A stretch of DNA of 64,000 nt from Pauljensenia sp018375675 (GTDB lineage Bacteria > Actinomycetota > Actinomycetes > Actinomycetales > Actinomycetaceae). The stretch covers positions 42,830 through 106,829 of the forward strand of contig JAPWAE010000009.1 in NCBI GenBank assembly GCA_041432705.1, given 5' to 3'. Below, in pieces: positions 33,116-41,172 of this stretch (the first letter of the stretch is position 1; each line of letters begins with the position of its first letter). Position numbers and translations under genes: made by a program. The notes beneath the pieces were generated by a model that saw only the letters and a list, made by a program, of their open reading frames with translations, ran no database searches and was not told where the DNA came from.

Positions 33116-33361
33116 GCGCGAAAAAACTCGCCCAACACAGCCCCTTCAGCAGCATTTCCGCGAAAAAGTTCGCCCAACACCGCCCCTCCAACCGCATTTC
33201 CGCGAAAAAGTTCGCCCAACACCGCCCCTCCACTGGCACTTCCGCGAAAAAGTTCGCCCAGCAAGCGTAAAAACGCCGATTTTAGGGTGTTTTGAGCGTG
33301 CAGGGCGAACTTTTTCGCGCTCACGCACACATCAGGCCACGCAGGGCGAACTTTTTCGCGC
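33116..33361. repeat. Island A, hairpin module 1 (4 forward and 2 inverted arms)
   Basis: Arm CGCGAAAAAGTTCGCCC occurs forward at about 33116 (imperfect), 33160, 33201 and 33244 in 41-43 bp tandem units with related spacers (AACACCGCCCCTCC). It then occurs inverted (GGGCGAACTTTTTCGCG) at about 33303 and 33343. The centre has AAAAACGCCGATTTTAGGG. No coding sense. Confidence 0.85.
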
Positions 33362-33385
33362 ACGAGGCGCGACAACGTGGCGACT

Positions 33386-33550
33386 TTGAAACCGACAACA
33401 CCACTGCGCGTCCCTGAACAGCAACCATTGAAACCACCATCACCTCTGCGCCCGAAAACCGCGCCAAAAACACCGATTTCGCACCCGCAAAGGTGATGGC
33501 GGTTTCAATCCCACACAGATACCAGCGAGCAAAGGCGATGGCGGTTTCAG
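33386..33550. repeat. Island A, hairpin module 2
   Basis: Forward arms TTGAAACCACCATCACCTCT (about 33428; an imperfect one at 33386) and inverted arms AAAGG(T/C)GATGGCGGTTTCA at about 33489 and 33531. Centre GCCAAAAACACCGATTTCGC. Confidence 0.82.
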
Positions 33551-33634
33551 ACAAGCGAGCCACCTGGCCGACAGGGCCAGGCTGCGGTACCCGTGGGCGG
33601 CGGCGGACCCTGGCCGGGCGACCAGTGGGCGGCC

Positions 33635-33821
33635 GACGTTACAAACGTCGTCAAACCAACACGATTCCAATCACCTCGCGAGAACCCCTGTGACAAACGT
33701 CGTCAATCTAAGCCAAAAAACCAGCATTTTCAGCGAAAAAGCCCTCGGATTGACGACGTTTGTAACAACGGGGCAGAAATCCACACGAAAAACACCTCCG
33801 ATTGACGACGTTTGTAACAAC
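33635..33821. repeat. Island A, hairpin module 3
   Basis: Forward arms ACAAACGTCGTCAA (about 33641 and 33693, the first inside GACGTTACAAACGTCGTC) and inverted arms ATTGACGACGTTTGTAACAA at about 33749 and 33801. Centre AAGCCAAAAAACCAGCATTTTC. Almost identical, spacers included, to 56463-56650. Confidence 0.87.
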
Positions 33822-33933
33822 ACGCACCAAAGCACCCCAAAGACTCAACACGCGAGACCCCCATGACGCCCCCAGGAAGCAGCGGGCCAGGCTGCGGTGC
33901 CCGTGGGCGGTGGCGGGGCCTGATCGGCACATA

Positions 33934-34041
33934 TTCGCATGCAATTCTCCCACGCACACTTCATGCTTTGAAATGTAATCGTTGAAATTCCGGGCTTTTC
34001 ACTAAGTGACGAACTGCAGGTGTCAGGGAATTGCATGCGAA
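33934..34041. repeat. Island A, hairpin module 8
   Basis: A perfect 14-bp inverted repeat: TTCGCATGCAATTC (33934-33947) and GAATTGCATGCGAA (34028-34041), separated by an AT-rich 80-nt centre containing GGGCTTTTCACTAAG. Single copy in the window. Confidence 0.8.
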
Positions 34042-34064
34042 ACTGAGGATAGGGAACGCTTCGA

Positions 34065-34420
34065 GGCACGGGGCCTGGCCGGGCTTCGAGGCGCAAAGCT
34101 GAGGCACACATCCGCGACCCGGCCCCACTGGTGTGGAGGGCGCCGGAGGGATCTGCCGCGGTGCCGGTGGGCGGCGGCAGGGCCTGGCCGGGCTTCGAGA
34201 CGACGCGCCGAGCATCATCAGCGACCCGGCTCCACTGGTGTGAAGGGCGCCGGAGGGATCTGCCGCGGTGCCGGTGGGCGGCGGCGGGGCCTGGCCGGGC
34301 TTCGAGGCGACGCGCCGAGCGAAGCTCGCAGCGTGGACGGCTCGCGGGCGGGCCGCCGCCCACCGGCACACACAGCGGCCGGGCCCTCCGGCGCCCGGAA
34401 CACCGGCGGGGCAACAAGCA
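34065..34420. repeat. Island A, GC-rich repeat block (module 7)
   Basis: A unit of period about 107 bp (GTGTGGAGGGCGCCGGAGGG ... GTGCCGGTGGGCGGCGGC ... GGCCTGGCCGGGCTTCGA), present about 2.5 times, then one inverted element GCCGCCGCCCACCGGCAC. Shorter forms of the GTGGGCGG(C/T)GGCGG word are at 33592 and 33901. The same block closes island B (56718-57020). Confidence 0.8.
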
Positions 34421-34437
34421 ACAACCAGGGAAAACAA

Positions 34438-34467
34438 AAACCGCAGATCCCGAAGGATCTGCGGTTT
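34438..34467 (-). terminator. Terminator downstream of tRNA-Leu
   Basis: CCGCAGATCC (34441-34450), loop CGAA, GGATCTGCGG (34455-34464). On the minus strand it is followed by TTTTTGTTTTCCC. Confidence 0.88.
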
Positions 34468-34472
34468 CATCG

Positions 34473-34556
34473 TGCGCGAGGGGGGAGTTGAACCCCCACT
34501 CCATCACTGGAACACGGACCTGAACCGTGCGCGTCTGCCTATTCCGCCACTCGCGC
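34473..34556 (-). tRNA. tRNA-Leu (anticodon CAG)
   Basis: 84 nt on the minus strand. Acceptor GCGCGAG/CTCGCGC with discriminator A, D-loop GCGGAATAGGCAGACGC, anticodon stem-loop CACGG-TTCAGGT-CCGTG, a long variable arm (TTCCAGTGATGGA), T-arm GGGGGTTCAACTCCCCC. The class II long arm identifies tRNA-Leu; the loop centre is CAG. No CCA is encoded. The gene abuts repeat island A. Confidence 0.93.
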
Positions 34557-34680
34557 GTACCCAGAAAGAATAGGGGCATCACACCCCCCGCGTCAAATCA
34601 GCGCCGTATGACCCAGGGCACAAGAACCCGCATAACCTGGACGAAACCCTGCTACGACAACGAAAGATCCGACCGGCACA

Positions 34681-35556
34681 CTACAGCATCAACCTGCACG
34701 CAACGATGCCAGCAACACCCAACAGGCTCGCAGCGATCACAGCGGCATCCACCCACCCGAGTCGAACGCGTGCCCCACGAGTCGCGCCATCCCGAGCCTC
34801 AATGGCCCCGCGCATAGACATCGCGCGCCCCGTCTCAGCAGCGCCGCGGGAGGTGGCGGACAGGATAGCGGTAATGACGTCGACGCTCAGGCGAGCGGAA
34901 CCGCGCAGCGACAACGTCGCCATGTCCTGCCCGAGGCGCAGCTTGGCGGTGTCGAGCACCGCCTGCGCCTGGTCTCGCAGCATCGGCAGGCCTCGCAGAG
35001 CGGAGGCCATGACGAGCGACCACTGATCGACCGGAGCACCCAGGAGCCGCAAGGGCCGCAGGAAGAAACGCAGAGCGGCCGCGAGGGAGGCGGTCGGCGT
35101 CACCCACGCGATGAGCCCGGACCCCCACAGGACGACGAGCGCCAGGGTGGAGACACGCAGGAAGAGCTCGAGTCCGTCCCCCAGCCAGGCACCGATGCAG
35201 CCGCCGATAAAACCAGAGACGAACCACATGGGCGGACGCGGTGCAACACCGAGGGGGAGGCGAACGATCAGCGAGGCAAGGAGAAGGAGGCCTCCCACGA
35301 TCGCGAGCGTCGACCACCGCGGCGAAAGGATCACGCACGTGGTGAGCACGGTCCAGCAAGCAATGAGGGTCCCGGGCCAGGCACGCGACAGCGGCGTCGA
35401 CCAGGGCAGGGGTCGAGGCAGGGGGAAGCCCGCGCTTCGCCGTGGCTTGGGGCGCGGAGGACCTTCGCCGAGGCCGGGAGGGGTCCTCGAGAATCGGCCC
35501 TCGCTGGTGCCGCCGCCGAGGCCGGTAGCCCCGCAGGCGGAGTGGGGTTCGATCAT
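34681..35556 (-). CDS. ECF transporter transmembrane T component
   Basis: 291 aa. A long Pro/Gly-rich N-terminus (1-55) precedes about five TM helices (LIACWTVLTTCVIL, TLAIVGGLLLLASLIVRLPLG and others). The cytoplasmic coupling helices contain LRDQAQAVLDTAKLRLGQD and SRGAAETGRAMSMRGAIEAR, with the A-R-G type motif contacting EcfA subunits. Starts in a 4-nt overlap with the fused S/A gene upstream. Completes a vitamin/cofactor importer whose substrate is not determined. Confidence 0.85.
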   Translation of the reverse strand: MIEPHSACGATGLGGGTSEGRFSRTPPGLGEGPPRPKPRRSAGFPLPRPLPWSTPLSRAWPGTLIACWTVLTTCVILSPRWSTLAIVGGLLLLASLIVRLPLGVAPRPPMWFVSGFIGGCIGAWLGDGLELFLRVSTLALVVLWGSGLIAWVTPTASLAAALRFFLRPLRLLGAPVDQWSLVMASALRGLPMLRDQAQAVLDTAKLRLGQDMATLSLRGSARLSVDVITAILSATSRGAAETGRAMSMRGAIEARDGATRGARVRLGWVDAAVIAASLLGVAGIVACRLML

Positions 35557-37679
35557 GAGAGCACCCCCTCGGCGAGGTGTCCGTGAGTGTCACACAGGGA
35601 GTCCATGCCCTCGAGGTCATGGGAGATGACGAGGATGGACAATCCTGCGCGGCGCCGCTCGTCCAGGACGGAGATGAGCAGGTCGCGCGAGGCTGCGTCG
35701 AGGCCAGCCATGGGTTCGTCGAGGATGAGGACGCTCGGGTGGGAGGCGAGCAACCCAGCGAGGGCGACGCGGCGCATCTGGCCGCCGGACAGGTCGTCGA
35801 TACCGCGCGAGGAGAGGGCCGGGTCGAGGCCGACGAGTTCCATGGCCTCGGCGACGATGCGGTCGCCCTCCTCGCGACTGATAGCCCCCTTGCGATGCGC
35901 GGATCCGGTGCCGATGCGCGGGCCGTGCCCAGCGGCGGCGAGGATGTCGGAGCGCACGGAGGGACGCTGGAGCTGGAGGCGCGCGAATTGCATGGAGAGG
36001 GCGACGTCGCCGACGCAGCGCTCCATGGGGCGCCCGCCGAGGGTGACGCGACCCCACGTGGGGATGAGCAGACCCGTGAGGACGCGCGAGAGCGTCGTCT
36101 TGCCCGATCCGTTGTCCCCGGTGATGAGCATGGCCTGGCCGGGGTCGAGGATGAGGCTGACGTCGCGGAGGACGGGCTTCTCCCAGGGGGTGCCGAGGTC
36201 GTAGGTGTGGGCGACGCGGTCGGCCCACAGATGGTCGGCATTGATGAGGGTGGGCGCACCCGCCGTGGAAGATGCAGACAGGCCCGGTGCCCCGGGGCCG
36301 GGAGAGGCGAGAGGATCCCCGGCCTCGTCGATGAGGAGAGCACCCTCCCCCGCGCGACGGTCCGAGACGATGCGACCGCCACGAATCGCGACGACGCGGT
36401 CGGCGCGCGCGCTTTCGGCGGGGTCGTGGGTGATGTGGACGACGGCGATGCCGCGCGCGGGCAGGGAGGCGAGGAGGTCGAGCATCTCGGCGCGCCCCGC
36501 ACGGTCAATCATCGCGGTGGATTCGTCGGAGATGAGCAGGCGCGGGGAGCGAGCGAGCGCGCCCGCGAGCGCGAGGCGCTGGAGCTGCCCGCCGGACAGG
36601 GAGCGAGGGTCAGCATCCGCGAGGCCGGCGAGGCCGACTTGCTCGAGCAGCTCCTCGAGGTCGAGGTCATCGATTTGCTCGGCGCTCATGCCCCAGGTGA
36701 CATCTTCGGCAACACTCTGTCCGAGAACAAGGAGTTCTGAGCGCTGCCCCACGAGCGCGGTCCCACCGACAGCCCCGAGGACGCCGCCGCCCTGCCGCAT
36801 CCCAGAGCCGGGTTCGGCGCCCGCGAGGAGGAGGGCCAGGGTGGACTTGCCCGAGCCGTTATGCCCGACGACGACGGTGAACTCGGGGCGCTCGAGGCTC
36901 AGCGTGACGCCGCGCAGGGCGGGGTGGTCGGCGCCCGGGTAGGTGAAGTCGACGTCGGTGAGGGTCAGGGGCAGGGGGGACGAGGCCTCGGCCCCATCAC
37001 GCGGGTCCGCCGAGCGGGCAGCTGCATCCAGGAGCGGGTCCCAGCCCGCGTCGAGGGAGATGCGACTGAGGATCGCGCCGAGGAACCACCGGGCCGCGAG
37101 GACCAGGAAGGCCACGCCGATGAAGCGGGTGATGGGGATCCAGATCCACCACCAGTCGACGAACCATTGGCCGAGCTGGTGTCCCGCGTCGACGAAGCCC
37201 CCGGAGTGGGGGATGTGTCCGACCAGCTTAAGGAAGCCGTCAAGGGTCTTGCGGATACTTTCGAGGCCGAGGGTGCGCAGGTCGGACAGGATCCAGAACG
37301 CGATGCCGGTGCCGACGCCCCAGACGACGCCGAGGCCAGCGGCGACGCCGCAGACGGGCAGCCAGGAGGCGCGTTTCTTGTGGAGGAATCCGATGATGAG
37401 GCCGACGAGGGCTGCCTGGAAGGATCGGCCGGCCGTGGCGACGCCGCCGACGGCGATGGCGAGGAGGATCGTCGAGGCGAAGGCTGCAACCGCGGCTCGT
37501 GGCCGAAGTTTGAGGGAGACCATCGCGAGGGGAACGGCGGTGGCGACCTGGAAGAAGAGCTGGAAGACGGGGGTGACCGCGGCGATGAGGCCGAAGGTGA
37601 CGGCCAGTCCCGAGAGCGCGCCAGCGGTCGCCACCTCAACGGGGGTGAGGCGGCGGGCATCGCGCGCGGATGTGCTCAT
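35553..37679 (-). CDS. ECF transporter S component fused to two EcfA ATPase domains
   Basis: 708 aa from the ATG at 37679 (MSTSARDARRLTP). Residues about 15-230: six TM helices of an S component. Residues 255-470: ATPase 1 (Walker A VVGHNGSGKSTLALLL, signature LSGGQLQRLALAGALA, Walker B RLLISDESTAMID). Residues 495-708: ATPase 2 (MLITGDNGSGKTTLSRVL, LSGGQMRRVALAGLLA, VLILDEPMAGLD). The first Walker B is unusual (DEST rather than DEPT/DEPM). Having S, A and A' in one chain with T as a separate gene is not the common arrangement, where S and A are separate proteins. Substrate not assigned; no riboswitch is seen upstream. Confidence 0.87.
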   Translation of the reverse strand: MSTSARDARRLTPVEVATAGALSGLAVTFGLIAAVTPVFQLFFQVATAVPLAMVSLKLRPRAAVAAFASTILLAIAVGGVATAGRSFQAALVGLIIGFLHKKRASWLPVCGVAAGLGVVWGVGTGIAFWILSDLRTLGLESIRKTLDGFLKLVGHIPHSGGFVDAGHQLGQWFVDWWWIWIPITRFIGVAFLVLAARWFLGAILSRISLDAGWDPLLDAAARSADPRDGAEASSPLPLTLTDVDFTYPGADHPALRGVTLSLERPEFTVVVGHNGSGKSTLALLLAGAEPGSGMRQGGGVLGAVGGTALVGQRSELLVLGQSVAEDVTWGMSAEQIDDLDLEELLEQVGLAGLADADPRSLSGGQLQRLALAGALARSPRLLISDESTAMIDRAGRAEMLDLLASLPARGIAVVHITHDPAESARADRVVAIRGGRIVSDRRAGEGALLIDEAGDPLASPGPGAPGLSASSTAGAPTLINADHLWADRVAHTYDLGTPWEKPVLRDVSLILDPGQAMLITGDNGSGKTTLSRVLTGLLIPTWGRVTLGGRPMERCVGDVALSMQFARLQLQRPSVRSDILAAAGHGPRIGTGSAHRKGAISREEGDRIVAEAMELVGLDPALSSRGIDDLSGGQMRRVALAGLLASHPSVLILDEPMAGLDAASRDLLISVLDERRRAGLSILVISHDLEGMDSLCDTHGHLAEGVLS

Positions 37680-37777
37680 GTCCCTAGTCTCCCAGGCCCC
37701 GCCCACATCTGCGACCGCCGGGCCGGGATCGCAGCACGGCAGGATGAGCCATGAGCGACCAAAACACGCCCCACCAC

Positions 37778-38710
37778 CTACTCCCGGTTGATTTCTCCGA
37801 AGGGGATGTGGACGCTCGGGGTTGAGAGGGACGCGCCTTCCACGTGGCGGCGCTGGTCGTCGAAGAAGATGTGCGGCTGCAGCACCTCCAGCATGGGCCC
37901 CTTCGGGAGACCTCCCAGGAAGAAAGCGTCGTTGACGCGCAGGCCCCACTGCCGGATCGAATTGATCGCACGCTCATGAGCGGGGGCACTACGCGCCGTC
38001 ACGACGGCGACGCGGACCCGACGCCGATACCCCTGCGGGTCATCCACGCTTTTCGTGTCCTCGAGACCCTGAATTCTGTTGATCTTCTCCAGAAAATCGG
38101 CCATCGGCCCGCGGTCGAGAGGCACCTCAGCCAGGACGCTCTCATTCTCCTGATACTCCTCCAGACCCCCGCTCTGGAACACTCGCTCGGCCGAATCGTC
38201 GGCCAGCACGCCATCGAAGTCGAAGGCGATGCGCAGGTCCGCGTCCCCATCATCGGGGGCCGCATGACCCATGACATGCCCCGCCGCAAATCCCATGTCG
38301 ATCGCCTCGCGCACGTCGGCCTCGTTCGCGGAGAGGAAGAGGGACATGCGCAACGGCTTCATGAAGCGGTACGGGGCGCGCCCCTGCATGAAGATCGCGC
38401 GCGTGATGTCCAAACCGTGACGCTCAACGGAACGCATCACCCGCATCCCGGTCTCCGGGTCGTTGCGCGAGAGGATCACAACCTCCACCAGGCGCTCACA
38501 ATCCGACAGGTCATTCAGGTCGAGAAGGCGACGAATGAAGGGGAACGCGACGCCCGGTTCGAGCACGTCATCAAGATGGTCGCGCTGATACTCCCGATAC
38601 CGCTCCTCCCCCTGCTCGCGGAACACCGCGTCGGACTCTTCCAGGTTAAACAGGGCACTGGAGGCGACCCCAATGACGAGGGCGCGCTCCAGATCAAGTT
38701 CCGCAGCCAT
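37778..38710 (-). CDS. Cytosolic 5'-nucleotidase family protein
   Basis: 310 aa. The core IAFDFDGVLADDSAERVFQ is the HAD motif I with the DxDGVL form of the eukaryotic-type cytosolic 5'-nucleotidase I family (PF06189-type). It is followed by VAVVTARSAPAHERAI (motif II), DAFFLGGLPKGPMLEVLQPHIFFDDQ (Lys and motif IV). The N-terminal LVIGVASSALFNLEESDAVFREQG is also typical. Likely hydrolyses AMP or other nucleoside monophosphates. Single gene. Confidence 0.87.
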   Translation of the reverse strand: MAAELDLERALVIGVASSALFNLEESDAVFREQGEERYREYQRDHLDDVLEPGVAFPFIRRLLDLNDLSDCERLVEVVILSRNDPETGMRVMRSVERHGLDITRAIFMQGRAPYRFMKPLRMSLFLSANEADVREAIDMGFAAGHVMGHAAPDDGDADLRIAFDFDGVLADDSAERVFQSGGLEEYQENESVLAEVPLDRGPMADFLEKINRIQGLEDTKSVDDPQGYRRRVRVAVVTARSAPAHERAINSIRQWGLRVNDAFFLGGLPKGPMLEVLQPHIFFDDQRRHVEGASLSTPSVHIPFGEINRE

Positions 38711-38919
38711 GATGCTCCTTCCACGCGCATCTACCTAACGACGTCAGGATAAAAACGAGCATGCTCATCTGCGTCCGCAGAAAACGAACACCTGTCAGCG
38801 AGAACACCTGAGGGCCCCAAGGAAAAAACACCGTGTCATAATGCCGCACTCACCCTTGTGAGGGACACCTAATTTTGTGTAGCATTTCCCTCGTAATCCC
38901 TAAAACACGAGAGGACCCA
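38711..38919. other. Intergenic promoter region of the iron-type ABC operon
   Basis: No gene. It carries a partial DtxR/IdeR-like element, TTAGGTGTCCCTCAC on the minus strand (38860-38874), matching the left half and centre of the 19-bp consensus but not the right end. A TGTGTAGCAT sequence (38876-38885) could be the -10. Iron repression is plausible for the downstream genes but weakly supported. Confidence 0.35.
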
Positions 38920-40056
38920 ATGAAAACCCGCCTCGCCACCCTGACCGCAATCCTGGCCACCGCCACCCTTGCCCTCACCGCCTGCGCAGGCGGCTCCGGC
39001 TCCGCCACCAGCCAGTCGGAGCAGACCACCCAGGAGGCCTCGGCCTCGTCGACGCGCACGATCACCGACCACGGGGGCAACGAGGTCGTCTTGCCCGAAA
39101 AGATCACCCGCGTCGCCATCGACCAGATCCCGATCGAATCCACCTACCTGGCCTACTTCGACGGCAAGGCCCCCTACCTGGTGGGCATGAGCGCCGCCCG
39201 CGTCAAGGCCATGAGCCAGACAATCGCGGCCGAGATGGCGCCCGAAATGATGCAGGTGGACACCAGCTACTACGACAAGGGCGAACTCAACGCCGAGGCC
39301 CTCCTCAACCTGAACGTCGACGTCGTCCTCTACAACGCCTTCAACAAGGAACACGGCGAAATGTTCCGCAAGGCCGGCATCCCAGCGGTCGGCTTCACGA
39401 CGACGGGGAACCCCTCGGAGACCTACACGGAGTGGATGGAGCTCCTCGAGGACGTCTTCAACGAGGACGGTCACATGGCCGACAAGATCGCGCTCGGCAA
39501 GGACCTGGTCGCCGACGCCCGCGCGCGCACCGCGAAGGTCCCCGAGGACCAGAAGGTCTCGACGATGGTCCTCATGGGCGCGGCCGACGGTCAGCTCGCG
39601 GTCGCGGGCGGCAAGGACGGCTGGTTCACCAACGAATGGGCCGACTCGCTGAACTACACGAACATCTCGCGCGACACCGATACCTCGCACACGCCCGTCA
39701 CCTTCGAGCAGGTCCTCACGTGGGATCCCCAGGTCCTCCTCGTCACCGGCAAGGGAATGTCGAACATGACGGCAAACACCGTCCTGACGAACTCGGTCGA
39801 GGGCGTGGACCTGTCCACCCTCAGCTCCGTGAAGTCCGGCCGCGTCTACTCCACCGGCCTGGGCATGTGGAACTGGTTCACCCCGAACCCGGATGCTCCC
39901 ATCGTCGCCAACTGGCTCGGCGCCTCCCTGTACCCGGAGCAGTTCTCCGACGTTGACCTCGTGTCGATGACGAAGGACTACTACCAGAAGATGTACAACT
40001 TCACGCTCACGGACGAGCAGGCCCAGCGCATCGTCAACCCGGACGCCGCGTCCTGA
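38920..40056 (+). CDS. Iron-siderophore-type ABC transporter substrate-binding lipoprotein
   Basis: 378 aa. Signal peptide with lipobox LTAC|AGG. Class III binding protein (FecB/BtuF type): ITDHGGNEVVLPEKITRVAI, two lobes joined by a long helix, LTWDPQVLLVTGKG and an FTPNPDAPIVANWLG segment in the second lobe. Transports ferric siderophores, haem or cobalamin; the nearby haem cluster is separate and gives no proof for haem. Ribosome-binding site GAGAGGA. First of three genes. Confidence 0.88.
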   Translation: MKTRLATLTAILATATLALTACAGGSGSATSQSEQTTQEASASSTRTITDHGGNEVVLPEKITRVAIDQIPIESTYLAYFDGKAPYLVGMSAARVKAMSQTIAAEMAPEMMQVDTSYYDKGELNAEALLNLNVDVVLYNAFNKEHGEMFRKAGIPAVGFTTTGNPSETYTEWMELLEDVFNEDGHMADKIALGKDLVADARARTAKVPEDQKVSTMVLMGAADGQLAVAGGKDGWFTNEWADSLNYTNISRDTDTSHTPVTFEQVLTWDPQVLLVTGKGMSNMTANTVLTNSVEGVDLSTLSSVKSGRVYSTGLGMWNWFTPNPDAPIVANWLGASLYPEQFSDVDLVSMTKDYYQKMYNFTLTDEQAQRIVNPDAAS

Positions 40057-40061
40057 TACCT

Positions 40062-40100
40062 GACCCCGGCCTCGTCTTCCCTATCGACGAGGCCGGGGTC
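40062..40100 (+). terminator. Intra-operon hairpin (attenuator or partial terminator)
   Basis: GACCCCGGCCTCGTC (40062-40076) with GACGAGGCCGGGGTC (40086-40100), a perfect 15-bp stem between the binding-protein and permease genes. It may lower expression of the downstream genes relative to the binding protein. GACGAGGCC recurs in several other intergenic spots. Confidence 0.7.
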
Positions 40101-40143
40101 CCTTGTGTGCATGACACCCGACGCGCGTCGGGGAGAGGACATC

Positions 40144-41172
40144 ATGAAGTCTGTACTGACCAGGAACGGGCGACTGCGTGTGTGGGTGGTCCCCACGCTG
40201 ATCGCCCTCATCGTCGTGTGCGCGGCGGCGGCCATGCTGATCGGCCGTTTCTCCGTGTCCCTGGAGGACGTGGTCGCTGCGCTGCGCGCACGTTTCTGGG
40301 GAGGCCCGGCGGTGCCCCCGCGCGTCAACTCGGTCGTGTTTGACCTGCGAGCGCCGCGCATCATCGTGGCGATCCTGATCGGCGGGGGTCTGTCGGTTGC
40401 CGGTGCCTCGTTCCAGTCGCTCTTCTCCAACCCCCTGGCCACGCCTGACACCCTGGGCGTCGCGGCGGGCACGTGCGTCGGCGCGGTCATCGCCCTGCTG
40501 CTGGACTGGAACCTGATCGGCGTGCAGGCCGCGGCACTCGTCGCGGGCCTGGCGACGATGGCATTCACGACGGCGATTTCACGCACGCGCACGGGTTCTT
40601 TCAACGTCATCACGCTCGTGCTCGGCGGCGTCATCGTCTCCGCCCTGGCGAACGCTGTCCTCTCGCTCCTCAAACTGACGGCCGACCCGACGAGCCAGCT
40701 CCCCGAGATCACCTACTGGCTCATGGGTTCCCTCGCCGCGGTCACCTATCACCAGATCGCGCTGGGCGCCCCGTTCATCATCGCGGGCGTCGTCGTCATC
40801 GTGGCGCTGCGCTGGCAGCTCAACATCCTCTCCCTCTCAGAGGACGAGGCCCGCTCAGCTGGCGTCAACGTCTCCCTCATGCGCGCGATCCTCATCGTCG
40901 CCTCGACGGTCATCACGGCCTCGGTCATTTCGATGTGCGGGCAGGTCGGCTGGGTCGGCCTGCTCGTGCCGCACTGCGCGCGCATGCTGTGCGGACAGAA
41001 CAACCGCGCGGTCATCCCCGTGTCACTGCTGCTCGGGTCGGCGCTCATGATCGTCATCGACACGCTCGCACGTTCCCTGTCAGCCTCGGAGATCCCCATT
41101 TCGATCCTGACGGCCATCATCGGCGCCCCCTTCTTTATCGTGCTGCTGCGCCGGACGGGAGGAGCGCGATGA
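40144..41172 (+). CDS. FecCD-family ABC transporter permease
   Basis: 342 aa, about ten TM segments. ATG at 40144 with GGAGAGGA 5-6 nt upstream. Characteristic FecCD parts: RAPRIIVAILIGGGLSVAGASFQSLFSNPLATPDTLGVAAG, TGSFNVITLVLGG, and VGWVGLLVPHCARMLCGQNNRAVIP. Couples to the binding protein and ATPase on either side; overlaps the ATPase gene by ATGA. Confidence 0.9.
   Translation: MKSVLTRNGRLRVWVVPTLIALIVVCAAAAMLIGRFSVSLEDVVAALRARFWGGPAVPPRVNSVVFDLRAPRIIVAILIGGGLSVAGASFQSLFSNPLATPDTLGVAAGTCVGAVIALLLDWNLIGVQAAALVAGLATMAFTTAISRTRTGSFNVITLVLGGVIVSALANAVLSLLKLTADPTSQLPEITYWLMGSLAAVTYHQIALGAPFIIAGVVVIVALRWQLNILSLSEDEARSAGVNVSLMRAILIVASTVITASVISMCGQVGWVGLLVPHCARMLCGQNNRAVIPVSLLLGSALMIVIDTLARSLSASEIPISILTAIIGAPFFIVLLRRTGGAR

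Noticed and set aside
33116..33361. Possible CRISPR array (17-bp repeats at 41-43 bp period)
   Set aside because: Repeat arms are too short, spacers are themselves related, the repeats turn into inverted copies, and no cas gene is in the window.
33081..34600. Several open frames of 60-245 codons in island A (and the like in island B)
   Set aside because: They run through hairpin repeats on both strands, give repeated low-complexity peptides (KFAQHRPS, IDDVCNN) and have no ribosome-binding sites.
37680..37777. Riboswitch upstream of the ECF operon
   Set aside because: The gap is short and no TPP, cobalamin or folate riboswitch core is visible.
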